Below, one piece after another: positions 35,198 through 46,745 of a DNA stretch of 64,000 bases. The stretch is from positions 215,509,565 to 215,573,564 of the forward strand of contig NC_061115.1 in NCBI RefSeq assembly GCF_002878395.1, written 5' to 3'. Below the pieces are notes generated by a model. That model saw only the letters and a program-made list of their open reading frames with translations, did no database searches and was not told where the DNA came from. The stretch comes from Capsicum annuum. Lineage: Eukaryota; Streptophyta; Magnoliopsida; Solanales; Solanaceae. Positions within the stretch are counted from its first letter, which is position 1, and the number at the start of each line of letters is the position of its first letter. Position numbers and translations under genes: made by a program.

Positions 35198-36790
35198 TAT
35201 TTTATGCTTTGTTGATTTCACTGCATGTTTAGTGGTTGCATTTTTGAAGATTGATATGATGAAGGCATTTTATTCTTTTATCCAAACATTGTGTCATCCT
35301 TTGTTCACCTGTTTGAGCTTAGTTTTATTTTTCTTTCATATCCCTTTTTTGGAATCAAAATAGAGTCAAAGATAAATGGCAAAAAAATAAGAATAAAAGA
35401 AAGAGTTCGAAAAAAAATCCAAAAAATCAAATCAAAATAAAGAATAAGCTGATGGAACTACGTGCAACCTGATTCTCCTCTCTTGGGAGTGAGATATGTA
35501 GGCTACCCTATTCAGGGCTCGTTCCAACCAAATAAAGATTTTAGGGCCACCCAGTCGACAAAAATTGGGGCATGAGTTAATGTGTTGTTTGAGTTGATTC
35601 CAAAAGTTGTAAGTCCCACCCCCATTTCAAGTGTCGTTTGAGCCTCCTGCCATTCTTTTCTAACCTTATCCGAAAGTCAAGTTACAACCAAAGAAAAACC
35701 TTCATATCAATCTTTGATAATGTTAAGCCTAAGCATGCAATGGATATAATGATACATCGTGAGGTACTACTTGTCTTCCTCAGCATAAGAAATCAGGAAA
35801 GAAATAAAAATGAGAGAGTCTTATTGGTGAAAACCCTCGTGAGCACCATAAGGCGATGGTGAGTTGAGAGAAATAAAAAATGAGAGATTCTTACTCGTGA
35901 AAACCATTACGGGCACTATGAGGCGATGGAGAGTTGAGAGAAATAAAATGAGAGTCTTATTGGAGAAAACCCTCATGGGCACCGTAAGGCGATGGCGAGT
36001 TTGAAGAAAGGTGAAAAAAAAAGGTTTGTTGGCGAAAATCTTTCAAGATGTCGTCAGTTAAATAAGATATATGAGTCCAATGGGTTGGAAGAAGCAGCGG
36101 TAGCGAAGGCACGAACTCAACAACAAATGGAAAGTTTGGATAGGAAGATCAGGCAGCTTAATCCAAAATGCATGTCATAGTCATTAGAGTTGGTTGCCAT
36201 CTTCAGATAAGTTTTCTTCTTTGTTAAAAAGTGGGACATTGCCCTTTTCTTTCATTTACATATTCATGCTTTTGTCTTTTTTATGTCATTTATCAAAATA
36301 AAAGTCACCATCATTTCTTTACATCTTAAGTCAAGTTTGTGTCAAAACAAGCGAGAACGGATTTCAAAACTTGCTATCAGTCTTGCCAATTGTATGAGGA
36401 AAAGCCAAGGACCAACACATAAAAGAAATATGATAGTAATTCAACACAAAGCAAAGGAAGTCTATCAACCGACCGGCTGCTGGGTTCGTAGGAGCATTCA
36501 GATTTGGAAAAGGGTGCATCTCAGAGGCATGGTAAAATCGAAATTCATAATTTGAGTCAGAGTTCATTTCCCTCAATCTAGATCAGGGTCAATGATGCGG
36601 CAAAATAGGGGCAAGTGTCAGTGATTCGGAACAAAGATGAAAGGAACAAGTGCTGGAGTAGATGCTGGAAAGCCAAGTGCTGCAAACCACCACTAAGTTT
36701 TCAACTAAAAAAATTTTCTTTGATGAAATAGAGGCAAAGTTTTGTTCATTGAATTCAGCTGTCATTGGAAAGTATATCCATGGGATTTTA
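35198..36790 (+). mobile_element. Ogre 3' untranslated region, proximal part
   Basis: This is non-coding retrotransposon sequence. It includes CTGATTCTCCTCTCTTGGGAG followed by GTAGGCTACCC (about 35469-35507), a conserved piece of Tat 3' regions. It also includes about three copies of a 70-80 base repeat (35795-36005; phrases AAAACCCTCGTG-type and AAGGCGATGG-type). The ORFs at 35992-36180 and 36283-36555 are chance frames. Confidence 0.6.
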
Positions 36791-36796
36791 ATTTCT

Positions 36797-37683
36797 GATC
36801 AGGACCCTCCTGAAAAATGGAATTTTACTTTCTGTTCAGGACCCTCCTGAAAAATAAGACTTTACTTTCTGTTCAGGACCCTCCTGAAAAATGGGACTTT
36901 ACCTTCTGCTCAGGACCCTACTAAAAAATGGGATTTTACTTTTTGTTCAGGACCCTCCTGAAAAATGGGATTTTACTTTCTGTTCAGGTCCCTCCCGAAG
37001 AATGGGATTTTACTTTCAGTTCAGGACCCTCCTGAAAAATGGGAATTTACATTATGTTCAGGACCCCCCTGAAAAATGGGATTTTACTTTCTATTCAGGA
37101 CCCTCCTGAAAAATGAGATTTTACTTTCTGTTCAGGATCCTCCTGAAAAATAGAATTTTACTTTATGTTCAGGACCCTCCTGAAAAATGAGCTTTTACTT
37201 TATGTTCAGGACCCTCCTGAAAAATGGAATTTTACTTTATGTTCAGGACCCTCCTGAAAAAATGAGAATTTACTTTATGTTCAGGACCTTCCTGAAAAAT
37301 AAAATTTTACTTTATGTGCAGGACCCTCCTGAAAAATGGGATTTTACTTTATGTTCAGGACCCTCCTGAAAAATGAGATTTTACTTTCTATTCAGGACCC
37401 TCCTGAAAAATGGGATTTTACTTTATGTTCAAGACCCTCCTAAAAAATAGAATTTTACTTTACGTTCAGGACCTCCTGAAAAATAGGACTTTACTTCCTG
37501 TTCAGGACCCTCCTGAAAAATGAGATTTTACTTTATGTTCAGGACCCTCCTGAAAAATGGGACTTTACTTTCTGTTCAGGACCCTCCTGAAAAATGGGAC
37601 TTTATTTTGTTTAGGACCCTCCTGAAAAATGGGATTTTATTTTGTTCAGGACCCTCCTGAAAAATGGGATTTTATTTTGTTTA
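36797..37683 (+). repeat. 37-bp satellite array in Ogre 3' region
   Basis: About 24 head-to-tail units of 37 bases are present. Each begins TTCAGGACCCTCCTGAA (two 7-base arms around a 3-base loop) and continues AAATGGGATTTTACTTTATG. One further unit lies beyond the LINE insertion (39021-39060). Units differ by a few substitutions and occasional single-base indels. The open frames across it come from repetition. Confidence 0.95.
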
Positions 37684-38655
37684 GGAGTACCGCAGGCATA
37701 TATCAGAGTAATTAAGGATATGTATGAGGGAGCGAAAACCCAGGTGAGGACGGCGGGAGGAGACTCAGAGCATTTCACTGTCCTGACAGGATTGCATCAG
37801 GGATCTACTCTTAGTCCCTTTTTGTTTGCGTTAGTAATGGATGTGTTGACGCGGCGTATCCAAGGGGAGGTGCCGTGGTGTATGCTTTTTGCAGACGATG
37901 TAGTCCTGATAGATGAGACTCGAGGGGGTGTGAATGACAAATTAGAGTTGCGGAGGCAAACTCTGGAGTCTAAAGGGTTCAGGGTGAGCAGAACCAAGAC
38001 AGAGTATGTGAAATGTAAGTTTAATGACGTGAAGCGGGAGAATGAGGTAGGAGTGACGCTAGAAGCACAGGAGGTAGGGAAGAGGGATAAGTTCAAGTAT
38101 CTCGGGTCCGTGATCCAGAGTAACGGTGAGATTGACGAGGATGTCTCGCACCGTATTGGGGCGGGATGGATGAAGTGGAAACTCGCATCGGGGGTGCTGT
38201 GTGATAAGAAGGTGCCGCCCAAGCTTAAAGGCAAATTCTATAGGGTGGTAGTCCGTCCGGCCTTGCTGTATGGAGCGGAGTGTTGGCCAGTTAAGAACTC
38301 CCACATCCAAAAAATGAAGGTGGCAGAAATGCGGATGTTGCGCTGGATGTGTGGACTGACCCGAGGGGATAGAGTTCGGAATGAGACTATCCGGGAGAAG
38401 GTTGGTGTGACTTCAGTGGAGTGTAAGATGCGGGAAGCACGATTGAGATGGTTCGGACACGTGAAGAGGAGGGGCATGGATGCCCCGGTCCGTAGGTGTG
38501 AGAGGCTAGCGTTGGATGGTTTTAGACGGGGTAGGGGTAGACCGAAGAAGTACTGGGGTGAGGTGATTAGGCGGGACATGGAACAGTTACAGCTCACCGA
38601 GGACATGACCCTAGATAGGAAGGTCTGGAAGATGCGAATTACGGCAGAGGATTAG
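37684..38655 (+). CDS. RTE LINE reverse transcriptase, C-terminal part
   Basis: An uninterrupted frame of about 324 codons covers the second half of a non-LTR reverse transcriptase. It begins [19 protein letters not shown], has [17 protein letters not shown] and the catalytic [10 protein letters not shown] (about 37887-37916). The thumb follows ([31 protein letters not shown]), then a C-terminal region with RWFGHVKRR and [10 protein letters not shown]. The endonuclease and the first RT motifs are absent. The frame is open upstream through the satellite to an ATG at 37642, adding 14 residues from the repeat, so any product would be a chimera. Lack of stops suggests a young insertion. Confidence 0.85.
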   Translation, partial: GVPQAYIRVIKDMYEGAKTQVRTAGGDSEHFTVLTGLHQGSTLSPFLFALVMDVLTRRIQGEVPWCMLFADDVVLIDETRGGVNDKLELRRQTLESKGFRVSRTKTEYVKCKFNDVKRENEVGVTLEAQEVGKRDKFKYLGSVIQSNGEIDEDVSHRIGAGWMKWKLASGVLCDKKVPPKLKGKFYRVVVRPALLYGAECWPVKNSHIQKMKVAEMRMLRWMCGLTRGDRVRNETIREKVGVTSVECKMREARLRWFGHVKRRGMDAPVRRCERLALDGFRRGRGRPKKYWGEVIRRDMEQLQLTEDMTLDRKVWKMRITAED

Positions 38656-39020
38656 GGCCAGTTCGGGTCGCTAGTGTAGGGAATTAATTGGTGGGGGTGT
38701 ATTCCTGTTATGATTCCGTATTCAGTGTTTCGTGTTCCGTGTTCCATGTTTATTACGAATCTGTGTGCTTTCCTCTGCTTTATATTCCTGCATTCCTGCT
38801 TTACTCTGTTTTATATTCCTTATGGGTGCCGTATCTATGTTATGTCATCTGCTTCTGTGCTGTACTATGTGTTTGTGTGATATCTCGTGACTTGAGCCGG
38901 GGGTCTTTCGGAAACAGCCTTTCTACTTCATCAGAGGTAGAGGTATGGACTGCGTACATCTTACCCCCCCCCAAACCCCACTAAGTGGGAATACACTGGG
39001 TTTGTTGTTGTTGTTGTTGT
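37684..39020 (+). mobile_element. 5'-truncated RTE-type LINE with (TTG)n tail
   Basis: The element starts abruptly at GGAGTACCGCAGGC inside a satellite unit and ends in TTTGTTGTTGTTGTTGTTGT (39001-39020). The 3' untranslated part contains GGTCTTTCGGAAACAGCC (about 38903-38921) and the CCCCACTAAGTGGGAATACACTGGG tail motif that recurs in truncated form at 48838-48948 and 54031-54350. After the tail the 37-bp satellite resumes. There is no endonuclease domain, so it was truncated on insertion. Confidence 0.9.
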
Positions 39021-39059
39021 ACTTTCTGTTCAGGCCCCTCCTGAAAAATGGGACACTAT

Positions 39060-39735
39060 TTTCAAAAATAAAATCTTTTTTATCATAATCTTTGTTTGGG
39101 ATAATTCGTGTTCTAGTTTTTATTGTAGTTTCAGGAGCCCGCATGAAGAACATGGTAAGAAAACTGCAAGTCAGGAGCCCGCCCGAAGAACAGGGTGATG
39201 AAATTGGATGTTGAAGAAATTGCAAGTCAGGAATCCGCCTGAAGAACAGGGTGATGAAATTGAAAGACAAAAATGACAAGTTAGAAGCCCGCCTGAAGAG
39301 CAGAGCGAATAAATGAAAGTCGAGCAACGAAGTGAAGCAATTGAAAATCAAGCAACAAGTTGAAAGAAATCGCAAGTCAGGATCCTGCCTGAAGAATAGG
39401 GTGATAAAAACTCAAGTCAAGTCAAAAAGAAGCTGCATAGATAGGATTTTGTAATTTTATTTATGTTTTAATTTGTAATTTTCATTTTAAGGTAATAACA
39501 GAGCCGCGGACCGGAACCTCGAAGGGAACTCACTCGACTCTCCAACTCAATATAGTCCATCTCCCTCTAATCCTTTGAGATACCTGTCACTTGATTCCCT
39601 CATAACTTGGGTAGGTAGGATGTCCGCCAAGACTCGGTTGTCTTTCTTTTTTCTATTTGTCTCCTTGAATAACGATCGGGTCAAAATTTGATCTCATTGT
39701 TTACTTTTTTGTATGAAAACACTTAGTGTTTACAT
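39060..39735 (+). repeat. Ogre distal 3' region with second repeat family
   Basis: From 39130 to 39410 there are about five irregular copies of a CAGGAGCCCGCCTGAAGAACAG-like unit with spacers of 20-60 bases (starts near 39133, 39173, 39227, 39283 and 39378). Most copies keep a short inverted repeat around CCCG or ATCC. Sequence 39500-39735 is single-copy retrotransposon tail. Confidence 0.7.
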
Positions 39736-39737
39736 TC

Positions 39738-39750
39738 AAAAGGGGCATGA
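39738..39750 (+). other. Polypurine tract of Ogre element
   Basis: AAAAGGGGCATGA directly precedes the TG of the 3' LTR at 39751. Confidence 0.8.
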
Positions 39751-41894
39751 TGTAGACATCTAATTTTGTCCCTCCCGAAAACTCAATCTATCCATTTGTT
39801 TACCTTCAGCTTACCACGTGCCCTACCCCGTGTAATTATCCCTCCACAAAATGATAAAATAATAAATTCAACAACCCTTAACAAATTTTATCTTCTTTAA
39901 TAACCAATTAACAACCCTCTCCAATAAGAAAATGACACATCACCCTCACCAATCCCTCTCCACGTGACCCCCCCCCCCCCCCCCGCCCCCTTTTTTTTAT
40001 TTCTAGCCCACAAAGCAAATGGGGAGACCGACAAGCATATTCCCTAAAGATAAACTCACTGTCACGCTCAAGGAGAAAAGAAACCCACAAGATATTCTTT
40101 CAACAAGAATACAATCCATAGGTACAATTGAGAGAGGGGGGAGGCACATATATAGGAGATAGACACCAAAATTTTCTTTCTTCTGGAGAGGAACGCACGA
40201 AAACACCAATAGCCACACCTCCATTTTCTTTCCATTTTCTGACTCTCACCATCATAATCATATCATCTTCTCCACAAAGAGAGAGAGCTCAAAAATACAA
40301 AAAAAAAACTCACTGAAACTCGAAACTATGGAGATCCGGAGGGAAAAGTAGAAAAAGGTGAATAGATTCAGCGGGTTTCTACTCGGTTTAAGAGTTTTTT
40401 GGCAAGTTTCCTAGCTTCCTCCGGTGAACCTAACATCGAAATCGATCTCCAGCTTTCAGTTTGGTAAAGTGGGTTTGAAAACGGCTAAAACTCCCTCTGT
40501 TTTCCTTCAATTTCGAACGAAATCCGGCTTGTGACTGGTTGTTCTGGTTGTCTGCATCATCGTTGACTCATCGAAGTTCGAACCGTGCGGGTATTCAAAT
40601 TTGTGTTGGATTTTAATGAGCTTTTCGGGTTCATCTATTACGGGGTTTCATTATCGATATCGTGATTGTCAGGAGTTTTTGATACTTAAGCCGAGTCATT
40701 ATTTGGTTTGGGTTTCATATCGCTATTTTTCTTACTGGCTTGAAATCTGTTCGGAGGTCGTTTTCCTATACTGAGTTAAGATTACATCGCAGTTGAGGCT
40801 TCCTATTCGGGCTCTTGGATTTGGTTTTCTTAAATATTGATAACATCGTAATACTCAAAGGTCCATTTTCTCAACTTTATCTCTTTATTATTTCAAATAT
40901 GGTCTTGGCGTGATTGGTGATATTAATTGTTGTGGTGAGTATGAATGATTCATATGTTTGAATTTCATTGGTTGATGTATGGATGTTGGTTCTCAATTTT
41001 GAAAAGGTGCTGAACTGAAAAATCTGTTAATCATTGATCGATTGAAAAGGAAGCTAGTTTTAAGGGGGAGGGGTGGTAGGAATTGAAATTAATAAAAGCA
41101 AGTGTTAATTTATTTTGATTCATTACTGAATATTGTTGATTCGTCGATAGTATCATGATAGGTCAAGTGGGGTAGGCCAACATAGATTTGGGTATGCAAA
41201 ATTTAGGATTAAATTTTTGGTCGTTGGTTTGAATATGGAATGTTGATTGAAAATTTTCTGGTTTATCATACTTGATTTAATTGTATCATTTGGCCGGGGA
41301 ATGCCTCGAAGTACTTGTATTATTTTATCCGGGGAATGCCCCGAAGTATTTTGTATTTGGAGGACGTTCGAGAAAAGGCCCAACGCGGCAGGTGGAGAAA
41401 GCAATGGAGCATAGTTTAGGATTAACGTAGAATAGAGTAGGTTTATATTTCTGCATTTTGCTTTTATTTCGGGACTGTATAATTGGACTGGACTTTATAT
41501 TTTTTGGGATTCATTTTGTTTGACATGTTTGATTTATTGTTTCACGTGTTTTTGTGTCATTTATACACTAGTTGGTGTTAAATTAGTCGATACTCTCCAC
41601 CAAGCGACCGTGGTCGAACCACGGGATCGAGGGGTGCCTAACACCTTCCCCTCAGTCAACAGAATTCCTTAACCAGTATCTTTGTTTGTGGATCAGTCTT
41701 TTAGAGTCAAAACAGCTTTGAAAAGAATTTTCAAAGGTGACTTGGCACACCAATTTTATGTCAAGTGGCGACTCTGAATAAAAATTGTAAATAGTCCTTT
41801 TTAAAACAAAAATCTTCATTTTGTCGCTTTTAATAATCAAACCCTTTCGAACTAAAAATTGAATTTTTTTGGAGTACAAAAAGGGGGTGTGACA
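39751..41894 (+). mobile_element. 3' LTR of Ogre/Tat Gypsy retrotransposon
   Basis: Complete 2144-base LTR from TGTAGACATC to GGTGTGACA. It is followed by ATAGG (41895-41899), identical to the five bases before the 5' LTR (12546-12550). It contains a long C run (39968-39982), the GGGGAATGCC pairs near 41296 and 41330, and the same terminal block as the LTR at the window's start. Small ORFs inside are not genes. Confidence 0.92.
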
Positions 41895-41950
41895 ATAGGT
41901 TAATTTTATTTTTATCAAGAATGTTTATTTTGGTTAATAACATTTTTGAT

Positions 41951-43114
41951 CTTTCGTTATATATATATTAAAAGTGTGAAGTCCCTTAGAAAAGTGATTT
42001 AAACTTTTTACCCTTCATTAAAAGATTCTTCTTTAAATAAAATTATCTTTTCACTGTTTTTATAATTTATTATTTAATTAGTTTTTATTATATTAACTAG
42101 ACTTCCTAAAATATATGGGACTCCTAAAATATATGGTACGAAAATTAATTAATATTTTTCTTTCTACTGTACTTCCTAAAATATATGGGACTCCTAAAAT
42201 ATATGGTAGGAGAATTAATTAATATTTTTTTCTACTGTTCAATTTAAAAAATACTCATAAAAGAGGACTCTATTAATAAAATACTTCTATAAATATTGAG
42301 ATGTACGTTATTGTCAGCATAATAGAATTCAACATGTGTGTGTATATATATCTTCTTTGTTTTCATTCAAAATCATTCTTTAGGGTCAAAATTTTTGCCC
42401 AGACAAGAATTAGTTGGATCAAACTCGAAGCTTTGTGATCACTATTATATTTTTTTTATAGTTTACAGATCGTAGATGAATGTCGATTGGCTTTGAAGAA
42501 TTTCTTGTGTGAAGGTTAAATTTAATTGTATTGTTTTGATATTTTTATTATCTTATTGTTTTATATGAATTTACAGATGCTAGATGAATGTGAGCCGACT
42601 TTGGAAAAAAATTTTAGGTAGAGATTAGGTTTAATTATGTTATGTAACATCTCTATTAGTTTGTTATTTTGTGGTAGTTTACAGTTCGTAGATGAATCTC
42701 GATCGGCTTTGAGAAATTTTTGTGTGTAAAATTTAAGTTTAATTCTATTGTTTTGATATCACTTTTATCGTATTATTTTGTTGCAGTTATTATTTACAGG
42801 TGGTAGATGAGTGTCGGACGATTTTGAGAAATTTTTATATATAAATATTAGATTTAATTGTATTATTTTGATGTCTCTATCATTGTATTATTTTATTGTA
42901 ATTTACATATGGTAGATGAATGTCGATCGACTTTTAAAAATATTATTGGTAAATATTAAGTTTAATAAATAAATTCGTCATCTTTACATACTCAAAAGAT
43001 ATTAAATTTAATTATTATATTCATCTTTATTATTTAAACAAATATCCTATTTAATATAATATTTGAACTCATTAAAGTGAGGTACACACGCAGGTCGCGT
43101 ACACCTAAACTAGT
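41951..43114 (+). mobile_element. Non-autonomous Helitron with internal minisatellite
   Basis: The left end, TCGTTATATATATATTAAAAG (about 41953), resembles the plant Helitron 5' start. The right end has a hairpin, ACGC-AGGTC-GCGT (about 43090-43102), followed nine bases later by CTAG and T (43112-43116). No target duplication is expected. From 42465 to 42960 the interior holds five tandem units of 107-114 bases, each with GTAGATGAATGTCGATCG near its start. No Rep or helicase gene is present. Confidence 0.65.
42465..42960 (+). repeat. 110-bp minisatellite inside Helitron
   Basis: There are five diverged units starting near 42467, 42574, 42683, 42797 and 42906. Shared landmarks are TAGATGAATGTCGATCGGCTTTG, GAAATTTTTGTGTG and TTTAATTGTATTGTTTTGATATC. 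Confidence 0.8.
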
Positions 43115-43118
43115 ATGA

Positions 43119-43960
43119 CTAAACCCATATATCCTTCAATCCAATTGAAATATATATTTTTTATCTCGTCATTGATAAATATTCATAAATTTATTTTAAC
43201 TACTAAATGTTCTATAATTTTTTCTAAAAATAGTCCGAATATAACTTAATTCCTCCATATAAGGACTAAATACACACATTTATATTAAATAATTAAGGTT
43301 TGAAGTACAGAGTCATATATCACAAAAACTAAAATTAAAACTTACTTACGATCAAGAGATCAAAATGCTATTATCCCTAAATATTTGTAAATATGAAGCT
43401 TTTGGGTTTGTCCCAAATTATCAGGTTTCATATTTCATTTGTCACCCTATACAATTTTTACATGTAATATTCCACATTGATTGTGTCCAAATCATATGCA
43501 TCTTCACCTCCTTCCCGTAGCCTCCTATGTCCATCGCCCACTACCCCGGCCACCTCCGTCTCCCTAGTATTATTTGTCAAATTTCTGCCACAAGAAACTG
43601 GATCAAGGTCGGACAACAAAAATTTATTGTACGCAGTCTTAACTTATATTTTTGTCAAAAATTATTTTCCGATTCGAACTCATGATTTCCTGATCACATG
43701 ACATCAACTTTCGAATTCACCCTAAGTTGTAAAAAAAATATAAAACAAATAAATATTAGAAGAAAAAAAGAAAATAATAAATGAATTTAGGAGAAAAAGA
43801 ATCTTGATGATAATAAGTAAGGGAACATATAATTGAAAGACTGACGAAGACATTCATTCTTTGCATCATTGGGAGAATCTTAAATTATAAATTTGTGGGT
43901 GGGGGGCGGGGGGGTGGGTGTTCCTTTACAAACACTAAAAAACAACTAATCTACAATTTA
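43119..43960. other. Intergenic, no gene seen
   Basis: AT-rich sequence. A C-rich block (43500-43560) and a G-rich run (43893-43920) stand out, but I can assign neither. Confidence 0.4.
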
Positions 43961-43974
43961 ATTTTTCCTTTTTT

Positions 43975-44456
43975 GGTTTTCGAATCTGATGTTCAATTTT
44001 TGTAATGAAGTCGTGCTAAATTTGAATTTAAGTATTGCAAAACTTATTTTTAGGGACGGTGTTTTTTTATATGATTTTAATCCATTACTAGGGGCTCGAA
44101 TCAGAATGTATGTATCCTCATCGAAGTCCGACTAAATTCAATTGCATAACTTATTTCTAGGGATGGTGCTTTTAGTAATATATTTTTTTTCATTATTAGG
44201 AGGCTCGAACTTGAGATTTCTTGTTAAGGATGAAGGGGTATAAACTATCCTACCACAATTCTGTTGATCAAGTTAATATTGTTCTTTTTTTTGTTTCTCA
44301 CTCAGTGTTCGATATTCTCACAGAAACTCGATTAAATTCGAAGTCACATATTGCAAGATTCATTCTAGATTTGGTGCTTCCAGTAGCAACTTTTCTATTC
44401 TTAAAGGCTTGTAACTGAGATCTCAAACTAAGAATGAAGGAATCACAATCATCATG
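43975..44456 (-). mobile_element. Three degenerate tandem SINE copies
   Basis: On the minus strand, three related units end near 44456, 44275 and 44110. Each reads, in part, a tRNA-like head with CATCCTTAACAAGAAATCTCAAGTTCGAGCC (B box AGTTCGAGCC), then a body with GGTGC/AAACACC, GCAATA and a TTTAGTCGGACTTCGATGAG-like segment. The pattern matches a common Solanaceae SINE. All copies are strongly mutated. A fourth copy lies at about 49735-49895. Confidence 0.55.
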
Positions 44457-44649
44457 CCATAACTATGGGTGTCAAACGGGCCGGTCTGGGCCAACTTGGA
44501 ACCGGCCCTTCTATTTTAACTGGGTTGAGGGCCGGTTAAGGGCCGATTTTGGCGCTAGATGGGCTAGGCCGGGCCGGGCCCAACAGTAAAAAAAATAAAA
44601 CTCATCCTGACCTGGCCCACTTAATTCAATCCGGTTAAAAACTGGTCAA

Positions 44650-44888
44650 ACCCGTTTATAAAAAAAATAAAAAATCCAATATACACTATATACACTACAA
44701 TTATATACACTATATACACTCCAATATACACTATATACACTCCAATATACAATATATATTTTTAAAAAAATATATAAACAATTACACATATATAAGTACC
44801 ATTCAATATATAATTATATATGACTATACGTACTACTTTAAATAAAACATATACTATAATAGTATAATATATATATATATATACACTA

Positions 44889-44921
<33 letters not shown>

Positions 44922-45048
44922 CTAATTTATAAAACATATACACATTTATACGTTAAACATACATACTTATAGAAGATATATACTCATATATACGCACCAT
45001 TCAATATATATGTACTACTTGTCTACTTTAAATAAAACATATACTACA

Positions 45049-45083
<35 letters not shown>

Positions 45084-45647
45084 GTTATATACTAATTTAT
45101 AAAACATATATACATGTATACGTCAAACGTATACTACTTTAGAAGATATATACACATATATATGCACCACTCAATATATATGTACTACTTTAAATAAAAT
45201 ATATACTACAATATACATATATATATATACAACAATATGTATATATATATAGTTACATACTAATTTATAAAACATATACACTTGTCTACGTTAAAGATAT
45301 ACGTCTATAGAAGATATATACACATATATATGCACCATTCAATATATATGTACTACTTTAAATAAAGTATATACTACAATATATATTTATATATATACTT
45401 ACATACTAATTTATAAAACATATACACTTGTATACGTTTAATATATACTACTTTAGAAGATATATACACATATATACGAACCATTCAATATATATGTACT
45501 GCTTTAAATAAAATATATACTACAATATACATATATATATACAACNNNNNNNNNNNNNNNNNNNNNNNNNNNNNNNNNNNNNNNNNNNNNNNNNNNNNNN
45601 NNNNNNNNNNNNNNNNNNNNNNNNNNNNNNNNNNNNNNNNNNNNNAT

Positions 45648-45698
<51 letters not shown>

Positions 45699-46396
45699 TA
45701 TACTACTATATATATACTTATATACTAATTTATAAAACATATACACTTGTATACGTTAAAGATATAAGTCTATAGAAGATATAAACACATATATACGCAT
45801 CATTCAATATATATGTACTACTTTAAATAAAGTATATACAATAATATATATATATATGATAGTTAATTAATAATATATTAAAAGTAAGTTTTTAATTTAA
45901 ACTAGAAATTCATTTTAAATCCTTTTAAATCAATATAAAGGTACTAGTTTAAATAAAATATATATTACATAATATATGTAATTACTATGTATGTATATAT
46001 ATATATATAGTTATATACTAATTTATAAAACATATACACTTGTAAACGTTAAATATATACGTCTATAGAAGATATATACACATATATACGCACCAGTCAA
46101 TATGTATGTACTTCTTTAAATAAAATATACACTACAATATACATATGTATGTATTACAATGTATAGATGGTTATATTATACTAATTTATAAAACATATAC
46201 ACTTGTATACGTTCAATATATACATCTATATAAGATATATACACATATATACGTTATATATATATATAGTTATATACTAATTTATAAACCATATGCATAA
46301 CATATACATTAAATATACTCATCTATAGAAGATATATACACACATACATATATACCATTCAATATATTCACTACTTTTAATAAAACATACACTACA

Positions 46397-46443
<47 letters not shown>

Positions 46444-46745
46444 CTAATTTATAAAATATATACACATCTATACGTTAAATATACACTACTTTAGTAGATA
46501 TATGCACACACACATATATATATACCATTCAATATATATATTACTTTAAATAAAACATATACTACAATATATATATATATACACCACAATATATATATAT
46601 ATAGTTATAGTTATAGTTATATACTAATTTATAAAACATATACACATGTATACATTAAATACATACTACTTTAGATTTAGCAGATATATACACACACATA
46701 TATATATCATTCAATAGATACACTACTTTAAATAAAAGTATAAAA
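44650..46745. repeat. AT-rich 146-180-bp satellite inside hAT element
   Basis: About ten units each carry CTAATTTATAAAACATATAC, a TATACGTTAAATATA segment, AGAAGATATATACACATATA, ACCATTCAATATATATGTAC and TACTTTAAATAAAACATATAC. CTAATTTATAA starts at 44922, 45092, 45260, 45406, 45725, 46018, 46181, 46277, 46444 and 46624. (TA)n, (TATAC)n and (GATA)n tracts lie between units. Confidence 0.85.
45546..45645. other. Assembly gap (100 N) in satellite
   Basis: A fixed-length gap inside the AT-rich array, directly followed by a (GATA)n tract (45646-45698). True copy number and element length are therefore unknown. Confidence 0.95.

Noticed and set aside
35992..36180. Small ORF MASLKKGEKKRF... as a gene
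   Set aside because: It lies in the Ogre 3' region at the end of a short repeat, with no homologous motif and no gene context.
36797..37683. CRISPR-like array (regular 37-base periodicity with palindromic core)
   Set aside because: Units are contiguous with no unique spacers, the setting is a plant retrotransposon, and the pattern is a simple satellite.
37797..38606. Long minus-strand ORFs opposite the LINE
   Set aside because: They are shadows of the well-supported plus-strand reverse transcriptase frame.
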